Origin: Streptomyces sp. NBC_00190
Lineage (GTDB): Bacteria > Actinomycetota > Actinomycetes > Streptomycetales > Streptomycetaceae
DNA length: 64,000 bases
Reading direction: 5' to 3'
Assembly (NCBI RefSeq): GCF_036203305.1
Contig: NZ_CP108131.1
Location: forward strand, 3,658,001 to 3,722,000
The notes beneath the pieces were generated by a model, which saw only the letters and a list, made by a program, of their open reading frames with translations, ran no database searches and was not told the origin of the DNA. The translations under genes were made by a program, and so were the position numbers. Positions 54,330-63,748 of the stretch are shown in pieces. Positions within the stretch are counted from its first letter, which is position 1. The number at the start of each line of letters is the position of its first letter.

Positions 54330-55322
54330 ATGCGCCTGCTGCCGGTCTCGTCCGCCTCCGCCGCCCTCGTCCTCGCCCTGCTGCCGACGGCGGCCCTCGC
54401 GGCGGAGGGCCCCGGGGCTTCGTCGTTCACGATCAGCGATCCGCGGATCAAGGAATCGAGCGGGCTGGCGGCCAGCCGGATCCACCCCGGCGTGTACTGG
54501 ACGCACAACGACAGCGACGACGGCCCGTACGTCTACGCGGTGGACTCGGCGACCGGCAGGACGGTGGCCCGGGTCACGCTGACCGGGATCGGGAAGCCGC
54601 GCGACGTCGAGGCGATCTCGCTGGGGCCGGACGGACAGTTGTACGTGGGTGACATCGGGGACAACCGGGACGGTACCTGGGACCACGTGTGGATCTACCG
54701 GTTCCCCGAGCCGAAGCAGCTGGCCGACACCACGGTCAAGGCCGAGCAGTTCACGGTGCGGTACGCGGACGGGCCGCGGAACGCGGAGGCGCTGATGGTG
54801 CATCCGGTGACGGGCCGGGTGTACATCGCGAGCAAGAACGAGAGCAAGGGCGGGCTCTACGAGGGTCCGGAGCAGCTGTCGGCGAGCGGGACGAACGTGT
54901 TCCGGCGGGTCGCGGACGTGCCGTGGGTGACGGACGGGGCGTTCTCCCCCGACGGGAGCACGCTGGCCCTGCGGGGTTACTTCTCTGCCCGTACGTACCC
55001 GTGGAAGGACGGTCGGCCGCAGGGCGAGGGCGAGCGGGTGAACGCGCCGTGGCAGGGGCAGGCGGAGTCGGTGACGTACACGGCGGACGGGTCGGCGCTG
55101 ATGTTCGGCTCCGAGGGCGCCGACAGCCGTGTCGTCGCGGTCCCGCTGTCCACGGCGGCTCCCTCCGCGTCCGCCTCGCCGCAGCCCGGCTCTCCCTCGG
55201 AGGCGGCCCCGTTCCCGGAACCCCCCGGCAGCTTCACCAAGGGAGCCCTCGTCCTGGCGGTCGCCCTGGCCCTGGTCGCCGCCGCGAAACGCCTCTTGCG
55301 CCGCGGCGGCTCCGCCAAGTAG
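54330..55322 (+). CDS. Secreted beta-propeller protein with a C-terminal membrane anchor
   Basis: A 330-residue exported protein: signal peptide (cleavage near ALAAEG, residue 25), a propeller-like body (SSGLAASRIHPGVYWTHNDS, DVEAISLGPDGQLYVGDIGD, DGAFSPDGSTLALRGYFSA), a Pro/Ser linker and a C-terminal hydrophobic helix (ALVLAVALALVAAAKRLL) with a basic end. A CAGGCT -10 lies seven bases before the ATG, suggesting a leaderless mRNA. The function is unknown; it is probably a cell-surface protein. Confidence 0.8.
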   Translation: MRLLPVSSASAALVLALLPTAALAAEGPGASSFTISDPRIKESSGLAASRIHPGVYWTHNDSDDGPYVYAVDSATGRTVARVTLTGIGKPRDVEAISLGPDGQLYVGDIGDNRDGTWDHVWIYRFPEPKQLADTTVKAEQFTVRYADGPRNAEALMVHPVTGRVYIASKNESKGGLYEGPEQLSASGTNVFRRVADVPWVTDGAFSPDGSTLALRGYFSARTYPWKDGRPQGEGERVNAPWQGQAESVTYTADGSALMFGSEGADSRVVAVPLSTAAPSASASPQPGSPSEAAPFPEPPGSFTKGALVLAVALALVAAAKRLLRRGGSAK

Positions 55323-55374
55323 CCCTGCGGCGCCGCTGCCGGGGCCGGGCCCGGACAGCGGCGCCGCCTGCCGG

Positions 55375-56862
55375 CTACTCCTCCCGGATCGGGATGCGGC
55401 CGTTGAGCGTGGACCCGGCGGACCCGCCCGGGCCCGCGGAACCGGTGGAACCGGCGGGGTCAGAGGTCTGCTGGGACATCGACGCCAGGAGCTGGCGGGC
55501 CACGCCCAGGCCGGTGCCGCCCATCGTGAGCGCCTTCGCGAACATCTCCGACATGCCCTCGGCCCCGTTCAGCAGGACCATGTGCTCCACGTTCCCGAAG
55601 GCTCCCGCGCCCGCCTCCACGATCGCGGGCCAGTTCTCGGCGAGCTGCTGGGCGACGACCGCTTCCTGGTTCTCGGCGAGTGCGGCGGCCCGCGCCTTGA
55701 TCGCGTCGGCTTCGGCGAGGCCCTTCGCCTTCGCCGACGCCGCCACCGCGAGGCCCTTCGCCTGGGTGGCCGCGGCCTCGGCCTCACCGGTCGCCCGGGT
55801 GGCCTTCGCCGCCGCGAGACCGCGGGCTTCGGTGGCCGCCGCGTCGGCGGTCGCCGCCGTCGTCACCCGTGTGGCCTCCGCGGCGGCCGCCAGCTCCGTC
55901 TCCTTCGCCTTGGCCTGCGCCGCCGAGATCCGGGCGTCGCGCTCGGCCTCCGCCCGGGTCCGCGTCTCGTACGCCGCCGCGTCCGCGGGCTTGCGTACGT
56001 CCGCCTGAAGCTGCTGCTCGCGCCGGTGCGCCTCCAGCTCCGCGACCCGGGTCTCCTGCACGACGACTTCCTGACGCGCGGCCGCCTCCGACAGCGGACC
56101 CGCCTGCCGTGCCGTCGCCGCGGCCTTGTCCCGCTCGGCCTGGTAGCCGGCCTGGAGGATCTCGCTGTCGCGGGTGGCCTCCGACATCCGGGCGAACGCG
56201 GCCTGCTCGGCCTCGGTCGCCAGCCGGTTCGCCTCGGCCTGCGCGATCCGCGCGTCCCGCTGCACGGCGGCCGCGTGCGGCATCGCCAGGTTCTTGATGT
56301 AGCCCGTCGGGTCCTCGATCTCGTGGATCTGGAGCGAGTCGACGATCAGGCCCAGCTTCTCCATCTCGGTACCGCAGGCCGCCCGGGTCTGCCCGGTCAG
56401 CTTCTCCCGGTCCCGGATCATGTCCTCGACCGTCAACCCGCCCACGATGGAGCGAAGATGGCCGGCGAAGACGATGTGCACCCGCTCGGGCATCATCTTC
56501 TGCTGGTCCAGGAAACGGCGCGCGGCGTTGGCGATGGACACGAAGTCGTCGCCGATCTTGAAGATCACCACGCCCTTGACCCGCAGCGGGATGCCCTGGT
56601 GGGTCACGCAGTCCACGTTCAGCTGCGTCTCGTTGAGGTCCAGCGACAGCTTCCGCACCGCCTGCACCCCGGGCAGGACCAGCGTCCCGCGCCCGGTGAC
56701 GATCCGGAACCCCATGCCCTCCCCGATGCCCTCGGTCTTGTGCGCGGAACCGGAGATGACGAGCGCCTCGTTGGGTTCGGCCACCCGCCACATGAGCTTG
56801 AACAGGCCGATCAAAGTCAGAATTGCGGCGAGAACGACTCCCGCCACGACGCCGATAGCCAT
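55375..56862 (-). CDS. Flotillin-like SPFH/Band 7 protein
   Basis: A 495-residue flotillin-type protein: an N-terminal membrane helix (AIGVVAGVVLAAILTLIGLF), an SPFH/PHB domain (about 45-210), then a long Ala/Glu coiled coil with many EA/AK repeats (about 210-440) and a Gly/Ser tail. Such proteins form oligomers in ordered membrane domains. ATG 56862 follows AAGGGGG. An NfeD-like gene lies upstream on the same strand, a common pairing with flotillins. Confidence 0.92.
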   Translation of the reverse strand: MAIGVVAGVVLAAILTLIGLFKLMWRVAEPNEALVISGSAHKTEGIGEGMGFRIVTGRGTLVLPGVQAVRKLSLDLNETQLNVDCVTHQGIPLRVKGVVIFKIGDDFVSIANAARRFLDQQKMMPERVHIVFAGHLRSIVGGLTVEDMIRDREKLTGQTRAACGTEMEKLGLIVDSLQIHEIEDPTGYIKNLAMPHAAAVQRDARIAQAEANRLATEAEQAAFARMSEATRDSEILQAGYQAERDKAAATARQAGPLSEAAARQEVVVQETRVAELEAHRREQQLQADVRKPADAAAYETRTRAEAERDARISAAQAKAKETELAAAAEATRVTTAATADAAATEARGLAAAKATRATGEAEAAATQAKGLAVAASAKAKGLAEADAIKARAAALAENQEAVVAQQLAENWPAIVEAGAGAFGNVEHMVLLNGAEGMSEMFAKALTMGGTGLGVARQLLASMSQQTSDPAGSTGSAGPGGSAGSTLNGRIPIREE

Positions 56863-56989
56863 CGGCAACGCCCCCTTATCGCGGTGCCGTTCGACACCGA
56901 CGAGGGCGAGTCTGCGCCTGTCGCGCACCGGCGGGAAGACGTGCGCGAAGTCTTGTCGCCATCTTGATACGCACAGGTCGCACGAGGGG

Positions 56990-57214
56990 TCAGTTGTCGT
57001 AGGACGCCATCACGTACACCGTGCGCGGCGGCAGGTACTCGACGACCGTCACCACCGTCCCGACGGCCAGCCGGCCGGTCCCCTGGACGGGGTACGCGAG
57101 GAAGTGCTCGGCACCGCCCCGGATCCGGACGATCACCTCGCCGACCAGACCCGGCCCGACCGTCCCGGTCACCCGTCCGGCCATCCCCACCATGTCCACG
57201 CCCTCGTCCCCCAT
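56990..57214 (-). CDS. Short NfeD-like OB-domain protein
   Basis: A 74-residue beta-rich protein (GRVTGTVGPGLVGEVIVRIR, TVVTVVEYLPPRTVYVM) resembling the soluble OB-fold end of NfeD proteins. ATG 57214 is used; ATG 57193 (MVGMAGRV) is possible. It lies 127 bp upstream of the flotillin gene in the same direction, and probably works with it in membrane-domain organisation. Confidence 0.78.
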   Translation of the reverse strand: MGDEGVDMVGMAGRVTGTVGPGLVGEVIVRIRGGAEHFLAYPVQGTGRLAVGTVVTVVEYLPPRTVYVMASYDN

Positions 57215-57278
57215 GGCCCGAGGGTACGCCGCCGCGCCGGCCCGCCGGGGCTCGGCCGGGGAGGCTGGTGCGCCGGGG

Positions 57279-58196
57279 CTACGAGTGGCCCAGGTCCGCG
57301 GCGGGGAGGTCCGAGACCGGGACCGAGCCGGTGTCGGAGGCCGGGCGCAGGAGGAACTCGTCCGAGGCCATCGAGTCGAGCACCGGCGGCGCCGGCCGCA
57401 GCGGCGCCGGCATGACCGCGGCCTCCGAGTGCCCGCCGCAGCCGTACGACAGGGAGACCAGCCGGCCGTCGGCCGGGCTGAACTCGTTCGCGCAGACGCC
57501 GAAGGCCTGGCCCAGCGAGCCGCCGATCGCGACCAGGAAGCCGCAGGAGAGGCACGACGCGGGCGCCGCCTGCGCCATCGGGGTCTTCGCACCGAACGAC
57601 TCGTCCCAGCGGTCGGCCGCGGTGTGCAGCCCGTACCGCGACAGCACGCGGGCGCGCCGCATGCCCAGTTCCTCGGCGACCGAGGTGATGGAGCCGCGCA
57701 CCGGGACCACCGTGCGGTCGGTGACGTCGGCGTCCTCCGCCTCGACGAGCTCGGCCATCTCGGTGGAGACCATCGAGTTCGGCGGCGGGGCGTCCTCGCC
57801 CGACCAGCCTTGCTCCAGGCGCAGGTCGTCGGAGTCGGTGGGCAGCAGGTCGCCGGGGCCCATGTCGCCGGGGCGCAGCCGTTCGCTCCACGGCACCCAT
57901 TCGGGGGCGAGCAGCGCGTCGTCGCCGGGCAGGAGCACCGTTTCGTCGAGGGTGACGTTCTTCGCGCGGGAGGCGCGGGTCACGGTGACGGCCCAGCGCC
58001 AGCCCCGGTAGCCCGGTTCCTTGGACTCGAAGAAGTGCGTGACGACCCGGTCACCCTCCGCCACGGCGGAGACGTGCGCGCCCACCACGCCGGGGAAGGC
58101 GGCCTCCTCGGCCGCCGAGCGGGCGAGTTCTACCGCCTCGACGCACAGGCGGTCGGGGGTACGCGGGGTACGGCTTCGCGTCGTCGCAGCACTCAC
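57279..58196 (-). CDS. DUF3027 protein with a zinc-ribbon-like cysteine cluster
   Basis: A 305-residue actinobacterial protein of DUF3027 type. The N-terminal domain contains HFFESKEPGYRGWRWAVTV. A later region has CLSCGFLVA, GVCANEF and GCGGHSE, consistent with a zinc ribbon. GTG 58196. It is soluble and of unknown function. The gap 58197-58541 (345 bp) to the divergent MFS gene holds no gene. Confidence 0.87.
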   Translation of the reverse strand: MSAATTRSRTPRTPDRLCVEAVELARSAAEEAAFPGVVGAHVSAVAEGDRVVTHFFESKEPGYRGWRWAVTVTRASRAKNVTLDETVLLPGDDALLAPEWVPWSERLRPGDMGPGDLLPTDSDDLRLEQGWSGEDAPPPNSMVSTEMAELVEAEDADVTDRTVVPVRGSITSVAEELGMRRARVLSRYGLHTAADRWDESFGAKTPMAQAAPASCLSCGFLVAIGGSLGQAFGVCANEFSPADGRLVSLSYGCGGHSEAAVMPAPLRPAPPVLDSMASDEFLLRPASDTGSVPVSDLPAADLGHS

Positions 58197-58541
58197 TGGT
58201 CTCGTTCTCTCCTACGCCGTCTCACGAGTGCGCCGTCCGTACTGTCGTCCACAACGACCCGTCGGTCCTGTCCGTACGTGGAGCGGGCGGAGCGGACCAG
58301 AGGGCCGCGTCGACGTCCGCACCAGATCGGACTCCGGGCGCACCTTTATGCGATCCATTCTGCGGGATCGCGAAGAGGCGCGCGGCCAAGAGCAACCGCC
58401 GGTGGCGCGCTACGCACGCTACCTCCTCCGAAGCCTTGGGCCCACATGCAAGGTCCGATTCGCGGACAAGCCCACGAGTCAGGGCGCGTCCGCGACGCGC
58501 CGGGAGGGGTTCCCAAGGGCCCGGTGGGGCACTATGGCCAG
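58197..58541. other. Intergenic region between DUF3027 and MFS genes
   Basis: The 345-bp divergent gap has no convincing coding frame. One hairpin is seen: GGCGCGTC-cgc-GACGCGCC (58483-58501), 41 bp before the MFS start. Promoters for both genes should lie here, but none could be fixed with confidence. Confidence 0.45.
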
Positions 58542-59906
58542 GTGGCACCCGTACGGTCGTCCGGCGACGGCTCGGGACCGGTCAGGCGGGCCGGCCGGGC
58601 CCTGGGGCGTGCCCTGCACCTGCCGTTCACCGGTACGGCGCGCGGCATCCGGCGGGCCACGCACGCGCACGGGGCGGGTGAATCGGGCCTCGGCAAGCTG
58701 ATCGAGCTGCACGCCATCAACGGCGCCGGCGATGTGATGATCACAGTGGCGCTGGCCTCGACGGTGTTCTTCTCCGTACCCACGGACGAGGCACGCGGCC
58801 GGGTGGCCCTGTACCTGGGGATCACGATGCTCCCCTTCACCCTGCTGGCCCCGGTGATCGGGCCGCTGCTGGACCGGCTGCCGCACGGGCGGCGGGCGGC
58901 GATGGCGGCCGCGATGCTGGCCCGGGCGCTGCTGGCGCTGATGATGTCGGGCGCGGTGGCCACGGGCGGACTGGAGCTGTATCCGGCGGCGCTGGGGGTG
59001 CTGGTCGCGTCCAAGTCGTACGGAGTGGTGCGCAGCGCCGTGGTCCCGCGCCTCCTCCCGCCCGGATTCCCCCTCGTCAAGGCGAACTCCCGGGTCACGC
59101 TGGCCGGCCTGCTGGCCACGGGCGCGGCGGCACCGGTGGGCGCCGCGCTGCACCTGATCGGGCCGGAGTGGCCGCTGTACGGAGCCTGCCTGATCTTCGT
59201 CTGGGGCACCGTCGCGGCGTTCACGCTGCCGCACAAGGTGGACGAGGCCAAGGGCGAGCGGCGGGCCCGGCTCTCCACCCACGAGGCGCACTCGAAGCGG
59301 CCGGGGCTGCGCACGGTCAGCCGCTCGGTCCTGTGCGGCCTGCTGGCGAACGCCTCGATGCGCGCGCTGTCCGGCTTCCTGATCTTCTTCCTGGCGTTCC
59401 TGCTGCGCGAGCATCCCCTGGCGGGGCAGAGCGCGGCGGTGTCGCTGGGGATCGTGGGCGTCTCGGCGGGCGTCGGGAACGCGTGCGGCACGGCGGTGGG
59501 CGCGTGGCTGCGGGCCAGGGCGCCCGAGGCGATCGTCGCGGCGGTGCTGAGCCTGACCCTCGCGGTCGCGATCCTGGCGGCGGCCTTCTTCAGCGGCCTC
59601 ATGATGGCCGTACTGGCCGCCACGGCGGGCTTCTGCCAGGCGCTGGCGAAGCTGTCGCTGGACGCGATGATCCAGCGGGACGTCCCGGAGGCGGTACGGA
59701 ACTCCGCCTTCGCCCGGTCGGAGACGCTGCTCCAGGTGGCGTGGGTGCTCGGCGGCGCGATCGGCATCGTCCTGCCGCTGAACGGCGTCCTGGGCATGTC
59801 GGTGGCCGCGGCCATGGTCGCCCTGGGCACCACGATGGCCTTCCGCGGCCTCGTGGGAGCCCCCCGCCACCACCACCCGGGCACCTCCCGCCCCCGGGTG
59901 GCCTGA
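58542..59906 (+). CDS. MFS transporter
   Basis: A 454-residue major facilitator with about 12 helices after a basic N-terminus (LHLPFTGTARGIRRATHAHG). Helix examples are VMITVALASTVFFSVPT and LYLGITMLPFTLLAPVIGPL. GTG 58542 was chosen since it begins the conserved N-terminus; the frame upstream shadows DUF3027. Predicted to export metabolites; the substrate is unknown. Confidence 0.85.
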   Translation: MAPVRSSGDGSGPVRRAGRALGRALHLPFTGTARGIRRATHAHGAGESGLGKLIELHAINGAGDVMITVALASTVFFSVPTDEARGRVALYLGITMLPFTLLAPVIGPLLDRLPHGRRAAMAAAMLARALLALMMSGAVATGGLELYPAALGVLVASKSYGVVRSAVVPRLLPPGFPLVKANSRVTLAGLLATGAAAPVGAALHLIGPEWPLYGACLIFVWGTVAAFTLPHKVDEAKGERRARLSTHEAHSKRPGLRTVSRSVLCGLLANASMRALSGFLIFFLAFLLREHPLAGQSAAVSLGIVGVSAGVGNACGTAVGAWLRARAPEAIVAAVLSLTLAVAILAAAFFSGLMMAVLAATAGFCQALAKLSLDAMIQRDVPEAVRNSAFARSETLLQVAWVLGGAIGIVLPLNGVLGMSVAAAMVALGTTMAFRGLVGAPRHHHPGTSRPRVA

Positions 59907-60004
59907 AGTCCGGGGGCGGGTCCCGGGCAACGGCGCCGCACCGGGCGACCCGCGCCACAGCAGGTCAGTGGTACCCCATGCAGCGGCGCGGCCCGGCGGC
60001 CCGA

Positions 60005-60018
60005 TAGCCTTCGGCTCA
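60005..60018 (+). promoter_or_regulatory. -10 element for near-leaderless DUF2771 gene
   Basis: TAGCCT (60005-60010) lies eight bases before the ATG, with no ribosome-binding site in between. Confidence 0.5.
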
Positions 60019-60509
60019 TGACCGCACCGCTTATCCCGGGTAGGGCCCGCCGCAGCGTCGCGGCCCTCGGAGCCGTTTCCGCCGGCTTCCTCCTCCTCTC
60101 CGCATGCGGGGACAAGCCGACGCCCCTGGCCACCGTGACGGTCGGCACCTCGACGGTGTCCGCCGAAGCCGCCTGCCAAGAAGGCAAGGAGCCGCTCACG
60201 ATGGAGAAGCTCCAGGAGTGCCTCACCGAGGCGAAGAACGCCAAGACCATCGAGTACGGGCGGGGTGACACCCTGCGTCTCGGGGTCGAGCCCGACGTCG
60301 TCGAGGGCGGCAAGAAGTGGCAGGCGGTCCTGGACGGCCAGCAGATCACCGAGCCGTCCGAGAACACCTACCGCAGCTTCCCGGGCGCCGACGTCTTCGC
60401 CACCGGCGGCCAGGGCGAGGCCCCCGCCTCGAAGAAGCTGGCCATCGTCCAGCTCGGCGAGGACGGCAAGCCGATCTCCGTCTGGACCGTCAACCTCAAG
60501 CTCAAGTAA
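60018..60509 (+). CDS. DUF2771-type lipoprotein
   Basis: A 163-residue exported lipoprotein: a basic N-terminus (GRARRS), a hydrophobic segment and the lipobox LLSAC with lipidated C30. The mature protein is beta-rich (KKLAIVQLGEDGKPISVWTV). It resembles the actinobacterial DUF2771 family. It lies just upstream of mqnB and may be cotranscribed, but no link to menaquinone is established. Confidence 0.83.
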   Translation: MTAPLIPGRARRSVAALGAVSAGFLLLSACGDKPTPLATVTVGTSTVSAEAACQEGKEPLTMEKLQECLTEAKNAKTIEYGRGDTLRLGVEPDVVEGGKKWQAVLDGQQITEPSENTYRSFPGADVFATGGQGEAPASKKLAIVQLGEDGKPISVWTVNLKLK

Positions 60510-60522
60510 CCGGACGCCACCG

Positions 60523-61254
60523 GTGCGCGTGCTCGTCGTGACCGCGGTGGCGGCGGAGGCCGACTCCGTCGTCAGCGCTTTCCATGGGCCGACCCCTCAT
60601 CCGGACGCCCCCGGTCCCGAGCCGCGCACCCTGGCCGGGGGCTACCACGTCACCCGGCGGGACCTTCCCGGCATCGCCTTCGACGTCCTCGTCGGAGGCG
60701 TCGGTCCGGCGGCGGCCGCCGCCGGCACCGCCACCGCCCTGGTCCTCGCCGACTACACGCTCGTCGTCTCCGCCGGGATCGGCGGCGGGTTCCAGCCCGC
60801 CGCACCGCCCGGCTCCCTCGTGGTCGCGGACGCGATCGTCGCCGCCGACCTGGGCGCCGAGACCCCCGACGGCTTCCTGGACGTCCGGGCGCTCGGCTTC
60901 GGGCACAGCGTGCACCTGCCGCCGCCCGAGCTCGCCGCCCGCGCCGCCGAGGCGACCGGGGCGCTGCTCGCGCCCGTGCTGACCGTCTCCACCGTCACCG
61001 GGACCGCCGCCCGGGCCGCCGAGCTCGCCGCCCGGCACCCGATGGCCGGGGCCGAGGCCATGGAGGGCTTCGGGGTCGCGGAGGCGGCCGCCGCGCACGG
61101 GCTGCCCGTACTGGAGATCCGCGCCGTGTCCAACGCCGTGGGCCCCCGTGACCGTGCCGCCTGGCGGATCGGGGACGCGCTCGCCGCCCTCGCCGACGGC
61201 TTCCGCACGCTGGGGCCCGTACTCGCGAACTGGGGAGAACGCCATGAGCGGTAA
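60523..61254 (+). CDS. mqnB: Futalosine hydrolase
   Basis: A 243-residue nucleosidase of the MTAN/phosphorylase fold that cleaves futalosine into hypoxanthine and dehypoxanthine futalosine, step two of the futalosine menaquinone pathway. Features are VLVVTAVAAEADSVVSAF, VVSAGIGGGFQ, a phosphosugar loop near TVTGTAARAAEL and the catalytic-type segment AEAMEGFGVAEA. GTG 60523. The mqnD start overlaps its 3' end by 11 bp, which strongly supports the assignment. Confidence 0.93.
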   Translation: MRVLVVTAVAAEADSVVSAFHGPTPHPDAPGPEPRTLAGGYHVTRRDLPGIAFDVLVGGVGPAAAAAGTATALVLADYTLVVSAGIGGGFQPAAPPGSLVVADAIVAADLGAETPDGFLDVRALGFGHSVHLPPPELAARAAEATGALLAPVLTVSTVTGTAARAAELAARHPMAGAEAMEGFGVAEAAAAHGLPVLEIRAVSNAVGPRDRAAWRIGDALAALADGFRTLGPVLANWGERHER

Positions 61255-62092
61255 CGCCGTGAAGATCGCCTACTCGCCGTGCCCGAACGACACCTTCGTC
61301 TTCGACGCCTGGGCACACGGCCGCGTCCCGGGCGCGCCCGCCCTCGACGTCACCTTCGCCGACATCGACATCACCAACGGCATGGCCGAGCGCGGCGAGC
61401 TGGACGTGCTGAAGGTGTCGTACGCCGTGCTGCCGTGGGTGCTGGAGGAGTACGCGCTGCTGCCCTGCGGCGGCGCCCTGGGGCGCGGCTGCGGCCCGCT
61501 GGTGCTCACCCGTGAGCCGGGGACCGGCCTCGCCGGGAAGACGGTGGCCGTGCCGAGCGAACGCTCGACCGCCTACCTGCTGTTCCGGCTGTGGGCGGCG
61601 GACGTGCTCCCGGACGGGGTCGGCAAGGTGGTCGTGCTGCCGTTCAACGAGATCATGCCGGCGGTGCGCGACGGCCGGGTGGACGCCGGACTGGTCATCC
61701 ACGAGGCCCGGTTCACCTATCAGGACTACGGCCTGCACTGCCTGGCCGACATGGGCGGGCACTGGGAGTCCACGACCGGCCTGCCGATCCCGCTCGGCGC
61801 GATCATCGCCAAGCGCTCGCTGGGCGAGCAGCGGCTCCACGCGCTCGCCGAGTCCGCCCGTACATCGGTGCGGATGGCCTGGGACGACCCCGAGGCGTCC
61901 CGGCCGTACGTACGCGCCCACGCGCAGGAGCTGGACCCGGCCGTCGCCGACCAGCACATCGGGCTCTACGTCAACGAGTTCACCGCCGACCTCGGCGACG
62001 ACGGTTACGCGGCCGTGCGCGGGCTGCTGACCAGGGCGGCGGCCGAGGGACTGGTACCGGCCATTTCGCCCGGCGCGCTCGCCTTCCCGTAG
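61244..62092 (+). CDS. mqnD: 1,4-dihydroxy-6-naphthoate synthase
   Basis: A 282-residue periplasmic-binding-like enzyme that converts cyclic dehypoxanthine futalosine to 1,4-dihydroxy-6-naphthoate. Signature stretches are KIAYSPCPNDTFVFDAWAHG, ADIDITNGMAERGELDVLKV and AVRDGRVDAGLVIHEARFTY, plus the general-base region of IPLGAIIAKRSLG. ATG 61244 overlaps mqnB by 11 bp, with GGGGAG upstream. It is coupled to mqnB. Confidence 0.95.
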   Translation: MSGNAVKIAYSPCPNDTFVFDAWAHGRVPGAPALDVTFADIDITNGMAERGELDVLKVSYAVLPWVLEEYALLPCGGALGRGCGPLVLTREPGTGLAGKTVAVPSERSTAYLLFRLWAADVLPDGVGKVVVLPFNEIMPAVRDGRVDAGLVIHEARFTYQDYGLHCLADMGGHWESTTGLPIPLGAIIAKRSLGEQRLHALAESARTSVRMAWDDPEASRPYVRAHAQELDPAVADQHIGLYVNEFTADLGDDGYAAVRGLLTRAAAEGLVPAISPGALAFP

Positions 62093-62173
62093 CCCCCGAA
62101 GCCCTCCAAAGAGCCTCGGAACGACGGTGCCCCGCCACTCTCCCGAGTGGCGGGGCACCGTACCTCGTTCAGG

Positions 62174-62557
62174 TCAGACGTCGAGCTGGTCGGCCACCGC
62201 GCGCAGCAGGCCGGCGATCTTCGTGCCGTGCACCTTGTCGGGGTAACGGCCGCGCTCCAGCATCGGAGTGATGTTCTCCAGCAGGGTCGTGAGGTCCTGC
62301 ACGATCGAGGCGAGCTCGTCCGGCTTGCGGCGCTGGGCCGCCGCGACGGACGGCGCCGGATCCAGCACCGTCACCGAAAGCGCCTGGTCACCGCGTTGTC
62401 CGGCCACGACACCGAACTCGACGCGCTGGCCGGGCTTGAGGGAGTCGACCCCGGCAGGGAGCACCGACGAGTGGACGAAGACGTCGCCGCCGTCGTCACG
62501 GGAGAGAAAGCCGAAGCCCTTCTCACTGTTGAACCATTTGACCTTGCCGGTAGGCAC
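62174..62557 (-). CDS. Cold-shock domain protein with C-terminal extension
   Basis: A 127-residue protein. The N-terminal cold-shock domain has RNP1 KGFGFLS and RNP2 VFVHSS and starts TGKVKWFNSEKG. An extra 60-residue helical tail (KPDELASIVQDLTTLLENI) makes it longer than the usual 67-residue cold-shock proteins. It binds single-stranded nucleic acid. GTG 62557 gives the canonical N-terminus; the frame opens to 62632. Convergent with mqnD. Confidence 0.92.
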   Translation of the reverse strand: MPTGKVKWFNSEKGFGFLSRDDGGDVFVHSSVLPAGVDSLKPGQRVEFGVVAGQRGDQALSVTVLDPAPSVAAAQRRKPDELASIVQDLTTLLENITPMLERGRYPDKVHGTKIAGLLRAVADQLDV

Positions 62558-62731
62558 GTCCGTCCTCTGTCCTTGTGCTCGTCGGGTCCGGAGTGCCGAG
62601 GAACGGCTCCGGATAACAGCGCAGCGGGCCATGGATGACCCGCCACCTCAAGGCTAATGGCCGAGGGCCGGGTGACAAGACGTTCCCCGGTCCTTCGCGG
62701 GCGGCCGCTTCGGCCGCTCCGGCCTGGGAAC

Positions 62732-62744
62732 TACCCTGGTCGGG
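62732..62744 (+). promoter_or_regulatory. -10 element giving a leaderless transcript
   Basis: TACCCT (62732-62737) ends seven bases before GTG 62744, with no ribosome-binding site in between. Confidence 0.5.
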
Positions 62745-62995
62745 TGACTGTTACTCCTCATTCCGACGAAGCGCGGCCCGGCGACGCACTGGTGAAGACC
62801 GGCGGCATCGTGTTCATCGTGGGCGCCGTCGCCACGCTCGCGACGATGGCCCCGCTGTTCCTCGACGTCGACCCGTTCCCGTCGTACGCGTGGGCCGTGT
62901 GCATGCTGATGGGCGTCGGCTTCGCCATCTCCGCGGCGGGCGTGCTGCGGTCGGCCGCGGCGCAGCGCAAGGCGGCCCGGGCCTCACAGGCCTGA
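62744..62995 (+). CDS. Small two-helix membrane protein
   Basis: An 83-residue protein with two hydrophobic helices (GGIVFIVGAVATLATMAPLF and YAWAVCMLMGVGFAISAAGV) and a basic tail. The -10 position supports GTG 62744 as the start; the frame opens at 62657. No family is recognised. Confidence 0.75.
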   Translation: MTVTPHSDEARPGDALVKTGGIVFIVGAVATLATMAPLFLDVDPFPSYAWAVCMLMGVGFAISAAGVLRSAAAQRKAARASQA

Positions 62996-63031
62996 CCCGG
63001 CCGGGGACGTGCCCTGCTTCCCCGAAGCCGC

Positions 63032-63649
63032 TCAGACGGGCTGCGCGGCGACGTACTGCGCGAGCCACCCCGGCAGCGCGGTGAGGTCCGGGAGCACCAC
63101 GTCCGCGCCCGCCGCCCGCAGCTCCGGCTCGGGGCACGGACCGGTCGGCACGACCACGGACAGCGCGCCGGCCTTGCGGGCCCCGCGTACGTCGCCCACG
63201 TGGTCACCGACGTAGACCTGCGCCCCGTACTCGCGCAGCGCCCCGGCCTTGGCCTCCGCCCAGAGCCAGCCGATGACGGCGTCGGGCTCGATGCCCAGGT
63301 GCTCCAGGTGCAGGCGGGCGTTGGGCTCGTGCTTGGCCGTGACGACGATCGCGCGGCCGCCGAGCGCCTGGACGGCCTCGATCGCCTCGCGCGCACCCGG
63401 CATCGCCGGGGTCGGCCCGATGGCGTATGTGGGATAGATCTCGCGGTAGCGGTCGGCCATGGCCGGGATCTCGGCCTCCGGGAACCAGTACGCGAGCTCC
63501 TCGTCCAGCGGCGGCCCGAGCCGCGTGACCGCCTCGTCGGCGTCGATGAACGTACCCGTCTCGGCCGAGAGCGCCTGGTAGGCGGCCTTGATGCCCGGAC
63601 GCGAGTCGATGAGGGTCATGTCGAGGTCGAAGCCGACGGTGAGGTTCAT
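63032..63649 (-). CDS. HAD-superfamily hydrolase (phosphatase-like)
   Basis: A 205-residue HAD hydrolase. Motif I is GFDLDMTLID (nucleophile D8, acid D10), motif II is IVVTAKHE, and motif IV is YVGDHVGDVRGARKAG. The helical cap fits a phosphoglycolate phosphatase/PpaX-like subgroup. The substrate is not determinable. ATG 63649. Confidence 0.9.
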   Translation of the reverse strand: MNLTVGFDLDMTLIDSRPGIKAAYQALSAETGTFIDADEAVTRLGPPLDEELAYWFPEAEIPAMADRYREIYPTYAIGPTPAMPGAREAIEAVQALGGRAIVVTAKHEPNARLHLEHLGIEPDAVIGWLWAEAKAGALREYGAQVYVGDHVGDVRGARKAGALSVVVPTGPCPEPELRAAGADVVLPDLTALPGWLAQYVAAQPV

Positions 63650-63748
63650 ACCGCCATTGTGCCGAGGCGGGCCGACGGCGGGCCGACACCAGGCTTACAG
63701 CGGGGGAACGTACGCCCCTCGCGTCACGACGCGGCGCGGCTGGGCACG